Below are positions 1-7,928 of a stretch of DNA of 64,000 nt, piece after piece. The stretch is from contig NZ_JARVSM010000010.1 of assembly GCF_030209175.1 (NCBI RefSeq), positions 186,001 through 250,000 on the forward strand. Direction: 5' to 3'. The notes beneath the pieces were generated by a model. The model was not told where the DNA came from. It saw nothing but the letters and a program-made list of their open reading frames with translations, and did no database searches. The first letter of the stretch is position 1. Every line of letters begins with the position of its first letter. The position numbers and the translations under genes were made by a program. The stretch comes from Pseudomonas sp. efr-133-TYG-5 (GTDB lineage Bacteria > Pseudomonadota > Gammaproteobacteria > Pseudomonadales > Pseudomonadaceae).

Positions 1-39
1 CAGACCGAAGGTGCTGGCGACATTCGGCATTGACTGCAT
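1..39 (-). CDS. Partial CDS running off the left edge (13 codons)
   Basis: An ATG on the minus strand opens a frame that stays open to the window edge (MQSMPNVASTFGL). It lies about 23 bases downstream of a strong sigma-70-like promoter on the same strand, which is the main reason to believe it. The ribosome site is weak. Too little is visible to name a family. Confidence 0.4.
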   Translation of the reverse strand, partial: MQSMPNVASTFGL

Positions 40-68
40 AGTGCCAGCATCCAGGCTGACGAGGCGAT

Positions 69-125
69 ATTATACAAAGTCGATGCTCTTGTACAAGAAA
101 ACGCTTTCGACAGATTTTGTACAAG
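69..125 (-). promoter_or_regulatory. Sigma-70 promoter with two TTGTACAA palindromes
   Basis: On the minus strand TTGTAC (91-96) and TATAAT (69-74) are separated by 16 bases. The -35 lies inside the perfect palindrome CTTGTACAAG (88-97). A second TTGTACAAG copy sits at 117-125, so the pair is about 28 bases apart. This is the arrangement expected of a repressor operator for the gene leaving the window on the left. The regulator is unknown. Confidence 0.55.
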
Positions 126-130
126 TTTTG

Positions 131-1204
131 TCAGGCCGTGGAGCGGCTCAACGCTACGCTGATCGTGTTACGGCCTGTGTGCTTGGCGGTGTACAACGCC
201 TTGTCAGCATCATCCAGCCAGGCGAGTGCATCCGGGTAGCCAGTGTGCAAGCGTGCCAGTCCGATGCTGAGGCTGACGCGCAGCTCTGGGACATCAGGAT
301 GGCGGTATTGATTCAACGCCTGACGCAGTTTTTCCATCAGCGCCTCGGCCTTGCTCGGAGGCAGGTTGGGCAGAATCACGCAGAATTCATCACCACCGTA
401 GCGGCCGGCCGGTTCACTTTCAGCGAGCAGTGATTTCAGCTCGCGGCTCAACTGCTGCAACACTGCGTCGCCGACGATATGCCCGTAACTGTCATTGATC
501 ACTTTGAAGTGGTCGATATCGATCAGTGCCAGGGTGGCCTGGTTGTTACGCTCGCGGCATTGCGCGAATTTCAGGTGCAGCAGGTCTTTCCAGGCGCCGT
601 GGTTGAGCAGGCCGGTGAGGCTGTCGGTGCGGCTCAGGGCGCTGAGCGTGCGTTTGTGTTCAGCGAGTTTGATGGCCAGGCGGTAGCAGACCATGCCCAG
701 CGCCAGTGGATAAAGCGTCAGCATTGGCAGGCAGGCCCATACCTGCACTTGCGTCGCCGTCAGGGTGAACTGGACGCCGAATATCGACCAGCCCAGCAGC
801 ACCCCGATCAATTGCGCCAGCGCCCCGAGCATGAACAGGCGCTGGCCGCCGGCGGCAACGTTGTTCATGGTCATCATCGACAGGATGGTCACGCTGGTCA
901 GCGGATTGAACTGGAAACACGCCGTCCAGAAACCGCCGAAGACTGAATCGTAGAGCAGGTTGCGCCGTTCGGCGCGGTAGGGAAATGCCGAGCGCGTTGA
1001 CCACTGATAGGCCAGATGCGGCCAGACGAAACCGTTGAACAGTAACAACGCCCAGAGCCAGGCCGGCATATTCAGCGGGTACAGCGCGGCAGCGACGCTG
1101 AACAGGCCGATGCCCAGACCGATGGCTCGGGGGAGGTAGATGCGCCTGGCGAATGACAAGCCCTTGCCGCGTTGGTTTTCCATGATCTTCTGCGCCAGAT
1201 TCAT
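131..1204 (-). CDS. MASE2-type membrane diguanylate cyclase (GGDEF)
   Basis: Likely makes cyclic di-GMP from two GTP at the inner membrane. The N-terminal ~180 residues hold several hydrophobic segments beginning with the FARRIYLPRAIGLG block, which resembles the MASE2 sensor of AdrA/DgcC-type cyclases. The C-terminal ~165 residues form a GGDEF domain with an intact AGRYGGDEF active site and the DxDxFKxxND substrate motif (DIDHFKVINDSYGH). The inhibitory I-site RxxD normally just before GGDEF is not present (AESE instead), so product inhibition may be absent. An upstream in-frame ATG at 1270 is possible; I chose 1204 because the extra residues look unlike the family start. The gene stands alone. 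Confidence 0.85.
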   Translation of the reverse strand: MNLAQKIMENQRGKGLSFARRIYLPRAIGLGIGLFSVAAALYPLNMPAWLWALLLFNGFVWPHLAYQWSTRSAFPYRAERRNLLYDSVFGGFWTACFQFNPLTSVTILSMMTMNNVAAGGQRLFMLGALAQLIGVLLGWSIFGVQFTLTATQVQVWACLPMLTLYPLALGMVCYRLAIKLAEHKRTLSALSRTDSLTGLLNHGAWKDLLHLKFAQCRERNNQATLALIDIDHFKVINDSYGHIVGDAVLQQLSRELKSLLAESEPAGRYGGDEFCVILPNLPPSKAEALMEKLRQALNQYRHPDVPELRVSLSIGLARLHTGYPDALAWLDDADKALYTAKHTGRNTISVALSRSTA

Positions 1205-1330
1205 TCTGAAACACTTTGCAGTGCACGACTCAGCCTGACCGTTCATCGGCCAAGTGGCCGACATTGTCATTTATTCCAGCGCGAATATTCAGTGTCCTTG
1301 TGAGCCATTTAACCGTGGCGCAGGCGCGGT

Positions 1331-1939
1331 CTAGAGCTGATAACAGGCGAGGAACATGTCCAGTGCTGCGTCGACTACGGTGTTTTGCGTGGCGTTGTCC
1401 AGTGTCGGTTGGCCCAGGGAAATCTGCGGCCAGAAGGCAAATGACTTGAGCAGGCCCTGCAGCTGATGAGCGGCGAACTCCGGGTCTACCGGTTTCAGGC
1501 GCCCGTCGGCCTGGGCGGCGCGAATCCACACGGTCACGCTTTCCTCACGCTCGCTCATGCGCGCCACCATGTTCTGCGCGCGTTCCGGGGAGTGAATGGT
1601 GGCAGCGATGGCGACCCGTGCCAGATCGAGGAAATTGTCGTCCGCCATCATCTGCAACTTGCCGAGCAGCATATGACGCAGCTGCTCGCGCAGCGGCTGG
1701 TCGGGCTGGTAGGCCGAGGCCTGCTCAGTGCTGATCCGCGTCCACAATTGGTTGAGAATTTCCGCGAACAGCTCTTCCTTGCTGGGGAAGTGGTTGTACA
1801 CGGTACGCTTCGACACCCCGGCGGTGGCCGCGATCCTGTCCATGCTGGTGATCTCGAAACCGTTGCTGCGGAATTCGCTGATCGCCGCCTGGATGATGGC
1901 TTCGCGTTTGCGGTCGGTGAGGCGCTGTGGAGCTGTCAT
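1331..1939 (-). CDS. TetR/AcrR family transcriptional regulator
   Basis: A 202-residue TetR-type repressor. The N-terminal HTH is clear (AIIQAAISEFRSNGFEITSMDRIAATAGVSKRTVYNHFPSKEELF read across residues ~12-55) and the C-terminal region resembles the AefR-like ligand domain. An upstream in-frame ATG (1993) would add 18 untypical residues, so the start MTAPQRLTDRK is preferred. It is divergent from the metallo-hydrolase at 2154, and two matching inverted repeats lie in the shared intergenic region, suggesting control of itself, the hydrolase, or both. The ligand is unknown. Confidence 0.85.
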   Translation of the reverse strand: MTAPQRLTDRKREAIIQAAISEFRSNGFEITSMDRIAATAGVSKRTVYNHFPSKEELFAEILNQLWTRISTEQASAYQPDQPLREQLRHMLLGKLQMMADDNFLDLARVAIAATIHSPERAQNMVARMSEREESVTVWIRAAQADGRLKPVDPEFAAHQLQGLLKSFAFWPQISLGQPTLDNATQNTVVDAALDMFLACYQL

Positions 1940-1969
1940 AAGTTCGATTCGGCAGGAAAAAGGGAAAAT

Positions 1970-2032
1970 TACACTCGGCAGTTTACTTGTCATCCGCTTT
2001 GATGCAACCTAGAAAGTACACCGGTCAGTGTA
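1970..2032. promoter_or_regulatory. Two TetR-type operator candidates
   Basis: Two related 16-base sites, TACACTCGGCAGTTTA (1970-1985, imperfect) and TACACCGGTCAGTGTA (2017-2032, TACAC-N6-GTGTA perfect arms), lie 47 bases apart between the TetR gene and the divergent hydrolase. Symmetric sites of this size are usual for TetR dimers. Assignment to the adjacent regulator is inference. Confidence 0.55.
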
Positions 2033-2153
2033 ATGTTGCCTTAATCGGTGCCACCTAAAACCAGATGTCCGGCTGATGCGTGCATGCCTTGGCCATTTAT
2101 CGTCCCACTGTGGAAAACCGTGAATTGCGCGGTTTTTCTGGAGTCATTCAGTT

Positions 2154-3224
2154 ATGGCCAAGCCAAATTCCTCCGTGGACAATTTCCCTGCAAAGACTGC
2201 GACAGCGCCTGAGGCCTCCCGCCAGGACCAGGGGCTGTTCCGCAATCATGCGCCGGTGCAGCGTGAGGGCGTGCGCAAGATGCTGCGCATCATGTGGAAC
2301 ATGATCTTCCACAAACCGCGCAACACCCGGCCCGCCGCCGCGATTCCGGTGCAACCCCTGAAACTCGCCGACCTGATGGCCGCGCCCAATCACAGCGTCT
2401 ACCGCCTCGGTCACTCGACCCTGCTGTTGAAGATGCAGGACAAATTCTGGATCACCGACCCGGTGTTCGCCGAGCGCGCCTCGCCGGTGCAATGGGCCGG
2501 GCCGAAACGTTTCCACCAGCCACCGATCAGCATCGATGAGTTGCCGCCGATCGAAGCGGTGATCCTGTCGCACAACCACTACGACCACCTCGACTATGAG
2601 GCGGTGTTGAAACTGGCGGACAAGGTCAACGTCTTCCTCACCCCGTTGGGCGTCGGCGACACCCTGGTCAAGTGGGGCATCGCTGCCGGCAAAGTGCGCC
2701 AGTTCGACTGGTGGCAGGGCACCGAAGTCGCCGGCATCCGCTTCGTTGCCACCCCTTCGCAGCACTTTTCCGGCCGCGGCCTGTTCGACAGCAACAGCAC
2801 CTTGTGGGCGTCGTGGGTGATGATCGACGGCGACACCCGCATCTTCTTCAGCGGCGACAGCGGCTACTTCGACGGCTTCAAGCGCATCGGCGAACAGTTC
2901 GGCCCGTTCGACCTGACGCTGATGGAAACCGGCGCCTACAACGTCGAATGGCCGCACGTGCACATGCAACCGGAAGAAACCCTGCAAGCCCACCTCGATC
3001 TCAAGGGCCGCTGGCTGTTCCCGATCCACAACGGCACCTTCGACCTGGCGATGCACGCCTGGCACGAACCCTTCGACCGTATCCTCGCCCTCGCCTGGGA
3101 ACGCAGCGTGTCGATCACCACTCCGCAAATGGGCGAGGCGTTTAACCTGGCCCAACCGCAACGAGGCAGTGCCTGGTGGATGGCGGTTGAAGGGGAGAGT
3201 GAGGCGGTGGTGCAGGGGGTCTGA
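2154..3224 (+). CDS. MBL-fold metallo-hydrolase (UlaG/NAPE-PLD-like)
   Basis: A 356-residue cytoplasmic metallo-beta-lactamase-fold hydrolase. The zinc motif HNHYDH is at about residues 140-145, with further likely ligands in TPSQHFSGR (~204), SGDSGY (~234) and HNGTFDL (~292). The layout, with a ~80-residue N-terminal extension and the RLGHSTLLL strand, resembles the RomA/NAPE-PLD-like branch rather than antibiotic lactamases. The substrate cannot be told. It is divergent from a TetR regulator with paired operator-like sites between them, so expression is probably inducible. Confidence 0.8.
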   Translation: MAKPNSSVDNFPAKTATAPEASRQDQGLFRNHAPVQREGVRKMLRIMWNMIFHKPRNTRPAAAIPVQPLKLADLMAAPNHSVYRLGHSTLLLKMQDKFWITDPVFAERASPVQWAGPKRFHQPPISIDELPPIEAVILSHNHYDHLDYEAVLKLADKVNVFLTPLGVGDTLVKWGIAAGKVRQFDWWQGTEVAGIRFVATPSQHFSGRGLFDSNSTLWASWVMIDGDTRIFFSGDSGYFDGFKRIGEQFGPFDLTLMETGAYNVEWPHVHMQPEETLQAHLDLKGRWLFPIHNGTFDLAMHAWHEPFDRILALAWERSVSITTPQMGEAFNLAQPQRGSAWWMAVEGESEAVVQGV

Positions 3225-3262
3225 ATCGCCACTGTGGGTTCGCCTCCTAGAGGCGAACCCGG

Positions 3263-3580
3263 TCAATCCGCCAACGCATATTCCCCGCGTCCCACCGGCT
3301 CCGCAGTCGAGTTGCGCATGTTCGCGTTACGCCCCGGCGCGAATCCCGGGAAGAACACCAGCCCCTGCGCTTCGAAGCGATACGCCAGCGCCAGGCGCGG
3401 CGCATCCGCGACTTCCTGTTGCGCCTCGAAGCGCTGGATGTCGTCTGCTGAGACGCCCGCTTCCCGCGACAGCTGTTCCACGCTCCAGCCCAGCATCGCT
3501 CGGGCCTGGGCGCAATGGGTCGGGGTGAACTGGAAAAGGGCGATACGTTCGAGGATGAGGTTCATCGCGGAAGAGGCCAT
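3263..3580 (-). CDS. Small HTH (XRE-like) protein
   Basis: A 105-residue protein with one helix-turn-helix of Cro/C1 type around residues 25-55 (QARAMLGWSVEQLSREAGVS). The C-terminal half has no recognised domain. A GGAG ribosome site lies 7 bases before the ATG. A near-consensus LexA box (3617-3636) sits about 40 bases upstream, suggesting SOS induction. It ends 39 bases from the convergent hydrolase gene. Targets are unknown. Confidence 0.75.
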   Translation of the reverse strand: MASSAMNLILERIALFQFTPTHCAQARAMLGWSVEQLSREAGVSADDIQRFEAQQEVADAPRLALAYRFEAQGLVFFPGFAPGRNANMRNSTAEPVGRGEYALAD

Positions 3581-3616
3581 GGTGTGCTCCGGGCTCGAGA
3601 GTGCTGATGGAAAATG

Positions 3617-3636
3617 TACTGTGTTTTTGTACAGTT
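3617..3636 (-). promoter_or_regulatory. LexA (SOS) box
   Basis: TACTGT-N8-ACAGTT contains the full CTGT-N8-ACAG LexA consensus (3619-3634). It is placed in the promoter region of the small HTH gene that starts at 3580. This is a direct sequence match; regulation is inferred. Confidence 0.7.
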
Positions 3637-3673
3637 GTTTTCGGCCGGGATCAAACGCATTTTTTGATTTGCC

Positions 3674-4441
3674 CTACTTCGCCGCCTCCAACCAGACGGA
3701 CGGTGCCTGACCGAGGATGCGGCGAAACATCGTCGAGAACGCCGCCGGGCTGTCATAGCCGAAATCGAGGGCAATCCGCGTCACCGCTTCCCCGGCCGCC
3801 AGCCGTGCCAAGGCCTGCACTACGCAGGCGCGCTGGCGCCATTGGCTGAAACTCAGCCCGGTCTGCTGGCGGAACAGTCTGTTGAAGGTGCGTAAGCTTA
3901 CGTGTAGCGCCTGCGCCCATTGCAGTGGTGGCAGGTGTGCGTTCGGCTGATGCAGAAATTTCTGACACAGTTCGAGCAGTCTTCCGTCAGACGGCAGCGG
4001 GATGTGCAACGGCAGCGGCGCACTGCGCAGCAGTTCATGCAGCAACAGCTCCATCAGCGCAGCATCGCGGCCATTCAGCTCATAGATCAGCGGCACATCC
4101 ACCGCGTCCATCAGCAAATGCCGCATCAGCGGCGACACACTGATCACCTGGCAGCGCTCGCCCAGATCGACCGTGCCCGGTTCGATATACAGACTGCGCG
4201 TGCTGACCCCGAGCATCAGCACTTCATGCGCCACCCCCGGCGGAATCCACACCGCCCGCTGCGGTGGCACCACCCAGTTGCCATCATGGCTGCGAACCTG
4301 CATCACCCCAGTCGCGCCGTAGAGCAACTGCGCGCGCCGGTGTGTGTGAAATGGCAGCAGGTGGCCGTGGGAATAATCGGTGCCGATCGCCACCACTGGG
4401 CGTGGTGTGTCATCCAGCTGATTGATCGAAACATTGCGCAT
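3674..4441 (-). CDS. AraC family regulator with cupin sensor domain
   Basis: A 255-residue regulator. The N-terminal ~110 residues form an AraC cupin-like pocket (HTHRRAQLLYG, WVVPPQRAVWIPPGVAHEV) and the C-terminal ~100 residues carry two HTH motifs ending in IALDFGYDSPAAFSTMFRRILGQAP, the standard AraC signature. The start MRNVSINQ was chosen over an ATG 36 bases upstream because the family begins there. It is divergent from the TauE/SafE permease at 4554 with 112 bases between, so the permease is the likely target. Confidence 0.85.
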   Translation of the reverse strand: MRNVSINQLDDTPRPVVAIGTDYSHGHLLPFHTHRRAQLLYGATGVMQVRSHDGNWVVPPQRAVWIPPGVAHEVLMLGVSTRSLYIEPGTVDLGERCQVISVSPLMRHLLMDAVDVPLIYELNGRDAALMELLLHELLRSAPLPLHIPLPSDGRLLELCQKFLHQPNAHLPPLQWAQALHVSLRTFNRLFRQQTGLSFSQWRQRACVVQALARLAAGEAVTRIALDFGYDSPAAFSTMFRRILGQAPSVWLEAAK

Positions 4442-4553
4442 CGGACAGCACCCGGCACTTGGCGTAAATACAAACATTATTGGCTGACTTGCTGACGCCG
4501 GCCAAGTCGTCGCGCTCTATCGTCGAGGGCTCACTCCCAATGGACGACGCGCC

Positions 4554-5369
4554 ATGTTCTATATCCTGCTGACTTTCTTTGGCTGCCTGACCGGCATCAG
4601 TGCCGTGCTCTTCGGTTTCGGCGGCGGCTTCGTCGTCGTGCCGTTGCTCTATCGCCTGCTCCTTGCCGCGCACGGTGCCGACGACCCCATCGGCCAATCG
4701 GCCATGCACATCGCCGTGGCCACCTCGACTTGCGTGATGATCGTCAACGCCTTGATCGCCACCGACAAACATCGCCGCGCCGGCAACCTGATTCGCGATT
4801 ACCTGTGGCCACTCGGCGGGTTCATCGGCCTGGGTGCCATCGTCGGCGCGATTGCGGCGGTGTGGGTCAGTGGCGACGTCATTCGCTACGTTTTCATCGC
4901 CTACCTTGGCATCACCCTCATCGATTGCTTGCTCAGACGCGGATTTCTTACACGCACCGAGGGCGGTATCCCACGCCAATTGGGTCGGACGGAAATGTCC
5001 GGCGGCGGTGTAGGCATCGGCGCTATCGCCACGTTCCTCGGTGTAGGAGGAAGCGTCATGACCGTGCCGTTATTGCGCCGCTGTGGGCTGAGCATGTCTC
5101 AGGCCACGTCGATGGCCAATCCTTTGAGCGTACCGGTCGCGTTGGCCGGGACGATTACCTACATGGCCATGGCCGGCTTCGGCAACGCGGGTTTGGGCAC
5201 ATGGTTTGTCGGGTACGTGGATCTGCTGGCGTTTGCGGCGCTGACGGCGGGGTCGTTGCTGGGGATTCGTTTGGCGACGCCATGGATCGGACGGATACCG
5301 GATCGGCTGCATGCGTGGGTGTATGTTGCGCTGCTGGCAATCGTGTTGATCAGCATGTGCGTGAGTTGA
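4554..5369 (+). CDS. TauE/SafE family anion permease
   Basis: A 271-residue inner-membrane protein with about eight hydrophobic segments and the duplicated glycine-rich motifs of the TauE/SafE (DUF81) family: GCLTGISAVLFGFGGGFVVVP near the N-terminus and GVGGSVMTVPLLRRCG in the middle. Family members export sulfite, sulfoacetate or related organic anions; the substrate here is unknown. It is divergent from an AraC regulator, its probable controller. Confidence 0.8.
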   Translation: MFYILLTFFGCLTGISAVLFGFGGGFVVVPLLYRLLLAAHGADDPIGQSAMHIAVATSTCVMIVNALIATDKHRRAGNLIRDYLWPLGGFIGLGAIVGAIAAVWVSGDVIRYVFIAYLGITLIDCLLRRGFLTRTEGGIPRQLGRTEMSGGGVGIGAIATFLGVGGSVMTVPLLRRCGLSMSQATSMANPLSVPVALAGTITYMAMAGFGNAGLGTWFVGYVDLLAFAALTAGSLLGIRLATPWIGRIPDRLHAWVYVALLAIVLISMCVS

Positions 5370-5459
5370 CACGCAAGCCGCTCGATTCTTCGGCGCAACG
5401 TCTACATAATCCACGCCTGCTTTTCGTTGGCAGTGGTTCTTTTATTCAAGGATGAAGTG

Positions 5460-6608
5460 ATGTTCCGAGGACTCTCACGGCTGTTCGCTGTTCTTTTACT
5501 CTCGGGATGGTTTGTCTCGACAGCAACCTGGGCCGACAACGGTGCGAGGGTGTATAGCGGCACTCTGGGTAAAGCGCCCATCGTCGTCGAAATAAATCCT
5601 CGTACGGGAGAGGGTCGTTACTTCTATAAGAAGTACCGCAAGGACCTGCCACTTGACGGCGCCTTGGAAGGGGAAACACTGGTGCTGGAAGAAGGTTCGC
5701 GGATGGAAGACTCGCACCCGACCCTTCGTCTGCAGCCGGAAGTTGATGGTTGGCGTGGCGAGTGGACAAGTACCACCGGTAAAACCCTGAAGATCGAGCT
5801 GCAGCCAGCCGTCATTCCCGAAGTCCCCGCCGACGCCTTGCCCTTCTTAGCCATGCTTCACGACAAGTACCCTTACGACTATCTGCGGCTGCAAGGCGTC
5901 GTACTCCGCAAGGGCAAGATCGACACTTTCATGGGTTACACGCTGCAGTGGTGGAGTGAACCGCAGACAGGTGCTTCTCTGTTTGAAGTGGTCTCCGGTT
6001 ACTCCCTCGAAGAGCGTCAGCGTATCAACCAACATTTGATGGCGCGTTTGTGGAGCGAGGTCCTGGCGTCTTATGGCTGTTCCGGAAGTTACGCGCAGTG
6101 GAGCCAGCCATTGTGGATGTCGCCGACAGTGATGAGTGTGCGGATTGCATCGGACTACTACTGTGGCGGCGCCTATCCGGATCAAAATAACGATGCGCTT
6201 AACATCGACACCAGGACGGGCAAACTGCTGACCCTGGATGATGTTCTGTGGGTGGGGCAGGGTAAAAAGTTGCACTTCGAGCAACAGGGCGACTTCAGCG
6301 AGGGGGCGTCTGGCTCGTCCGAGACTTGGTCGAACTATCGCACGACGGAACTGGCGCCCTGGCTGGTCGCGCAGTTTCTGAAACTTTATCCCAGTGAAAT
6401 GACCGTTACCCCCGAGGGTGAGAACGACTGCGGCTACGACGAGAATGATCGCTGGCGATTCCCGGGTTGGCACTTCACGGAACAGGGCATCAAAATCGAT
6501 CCATCCTATCCGCATGTTGCGGCGGTCTGCGGATTCGTCGACTGGAGCGTTCTGCCATACAACATCGTCAAACAGCATCCGGGCGGTGTGGCATTGCAAC
6601 TACCGTGA
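5460..6608 (+). CDS. Secreted DUF3298-like protein (paralog 1)
   Basis: A 382-residue protein with a signal peptide (cleavage likely after ATWA, residue ~24). No enzyme motif is recognised. The central-C-terminal part (SDYYCGGAYPDQNNDALNID, then TGKLLTLDDVLW) resembles the GGAHP signature of the RsiV/DUF3298 fold. Several cysteines suggest periplasmic disulfides. The start follows AAGGA by 8 bases. It is about 45-50% identical by eye to the next gene and shares its order of motifs, so the two are a tandem duplication. Function unknown. Confidence 0.7.
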   Translation: MFRGLSRLFAVLLLSGWFVSTATWADNGARVYSGTLGKAPIVVEINPRTGEGRYFYKKYRKDLPLDGALEGETLVLEEGSRMEDSHPTLRLQPEVDGWRGEWTSTTGKTLKIELQPAVIPEVPADALPFLAMLHDKYPYDYLRLQGVVLRKGKIDTFMGYTLQWWSEPQTGASLFEVVSGYSLEERQRINQHLMARLWSEVLASYGCSGSYAQWSQPLWMSPTVMSVRIASDYYCGGAYPDQNNDALNIDTRTGKLLTLDDVLWVGQGKKLHFEQQGDFSEGASGSSETWSNYRTTELAPWLVAQFLKLYPSEMTVTPEGENDCGYDENDRWRFPGWHFTEQGIKIDPSYPHVAAVCGFVDWSVLPYNIVKQHPGGVALQLP

Positions 6609-6734
6609 GATAACACGACATTTCGACGGCCGATTCTCGATCAGCGGGCACGACCTCGCCATAATCCGCCACGAACTTTCCAGCGCCGGCAGTCAGACTG
6701 CGGCGCAACTTCCAACTCATTCAGGGACCGATTC

Positions 6735-7925
6735 ATGCACAAGGGACTGCTGCGCCTGGCGCCATATGCCGCGGCGCTGTTCACATTGATTTCCTCCGCC
6801 CAGGCCGATGATGGCCGGCGCGTATTCACTGGCACATTGGGCAAGACGTCGATTGTCGTGGAGCTCAATACCACGCAGCAGGACGAAGTCACCGGTCGCT
6901 ATTTCTACGAGAAATATCACCGCGATCTCGCACTCAGCGGTTCGCTGCAAGACAGCACGTTAAACCTGGTTGAAGGCAACAACCGTTACGGCGATGACAA
7001 ACCATTGCCGACGTTGAAACTCGAAGAAACGGCCGATGGCTGGCAGGGCGAATGGCAAAGTCCGCAGGGCAAGAAACTGCCGGTGAAACTCTCCGAGGCC
7101 AAACTTCCCGCACCAGACTCAGCCACTTTGCCGTTGATTACTGCGCTGCGAAACGGCGAGCCTTACGAGTATTTGCGCCTGCAGGGACTCAAACTGAAAC
7201 CGACGAAGAAAGAAAACTTCATGGGCTACGACCTGCAATGGTGGGCGGAGCCTGAAACGAAAATTTCGCTGTTCAGTGTGGAGTCGGGATTGGCGAAAGA
7301 TGATCAGCGGCGCGTTAATCAACAGTTGCTCGGACGTCTGTGGAATGAAGTCATCAGCTATCACAGCTGCCAGTTGGACGGTGGGGAAAACGTCGAATTC
7401 ATGCAGCAGGCAGAACCGAAAATGATCTCGCCAGCCGTGGTCAGCCTGAATATTTCCACCAGCTATTACTGCGGCGGCGCGCACCCCGACTTTGGTGATT
7501 CACCGCTCAACATTGACGTGAAAACTGGCCATCCGCTGTCCCTCGAAGACGTGCTGTGGGTCGGCGAGGGCAAGCCACTGCTGCATGCCGAGCGCGACAG
7601 CCTGGGGGATAAACCGCTGAGCAGCGATGAAAGTAACGCGCGATATCAGTATGTAAGCAAAGAATTGGTGCCTTGGGTGATCCAGCAATTCACCGCGCTG
7701 TATCCCACGCAAATGAAGAAACCGACGCAAGAGGACGACTGCAATTTCACCGATGAAAGCGTCTGGGGTTCTTCACCGTGGTACTTCACCGCGAAGGGTT
7801 TGTACCTGGGCGCCTACTTCGCTCGCGTACAACGCTCTTGCGACAGACCGGACTGGTCGATCCTGCCGTACTCTGTCGTCAGGCAGCACCCTGGCGCTGT
7901 CAAACTGCAACTGCCACAAGGCTGA
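6735..7925 (+). CDS. Secreted DUF3298-like protein (paralog 2)
   Basis: A 396-residue paralog of the preceding gene. It has a signal peptide (cleavage after AQA, ~residue 24), the opening block RRVFTGTLGKTSIVVELN, a central YYCGGAHPD signature, and the C-terminal LPYSVVRQHPGAVKLQLP that matches LPYNIVKQHPGGVALQLP in paralog 1. Ribosome site AGGGA precedes the ATG. The 126-base gap between the paralogs has no clear terminator, so they may be co-transcribed. Periplasmic; role unknown. Confidence 0.7.
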   Translation: MHKGLLRLAPYAAALFTLISSAQADDGRRVFTGTLGKTSIVVELNTTQQDEVTGRYFYEKYHRDLALSGSLQDSTLNLVEGNNRYGDDKPLPTLKLEETADGWQGEWQSPQGKKLPVKLSEAKLPAPDSATLPLITALRNGEPYEYLRLQGLKLKPTKKENFMGYDLQWWAEPETKISLFSVESGLAKDDQRRVNQQLLGRLWNEVISYHSCQLDGGENVEFMQQAEPKMISPAVVSLNISTSYYCGGAHPDFGDSPLNIDVKTGHPLSLEDVLWVGEGKPLLHAERDSLGDKPLSSDESNARYQYVSKELVPWVIQQFTALYPTQMKKPTQEDDCNFTDESVWGSSPWYFTAKGLYLGAYFARVQRSCDRPDWSILPYSVVRQHPGAVKLQLPQG

Positions 7926-7928
7926 CCG

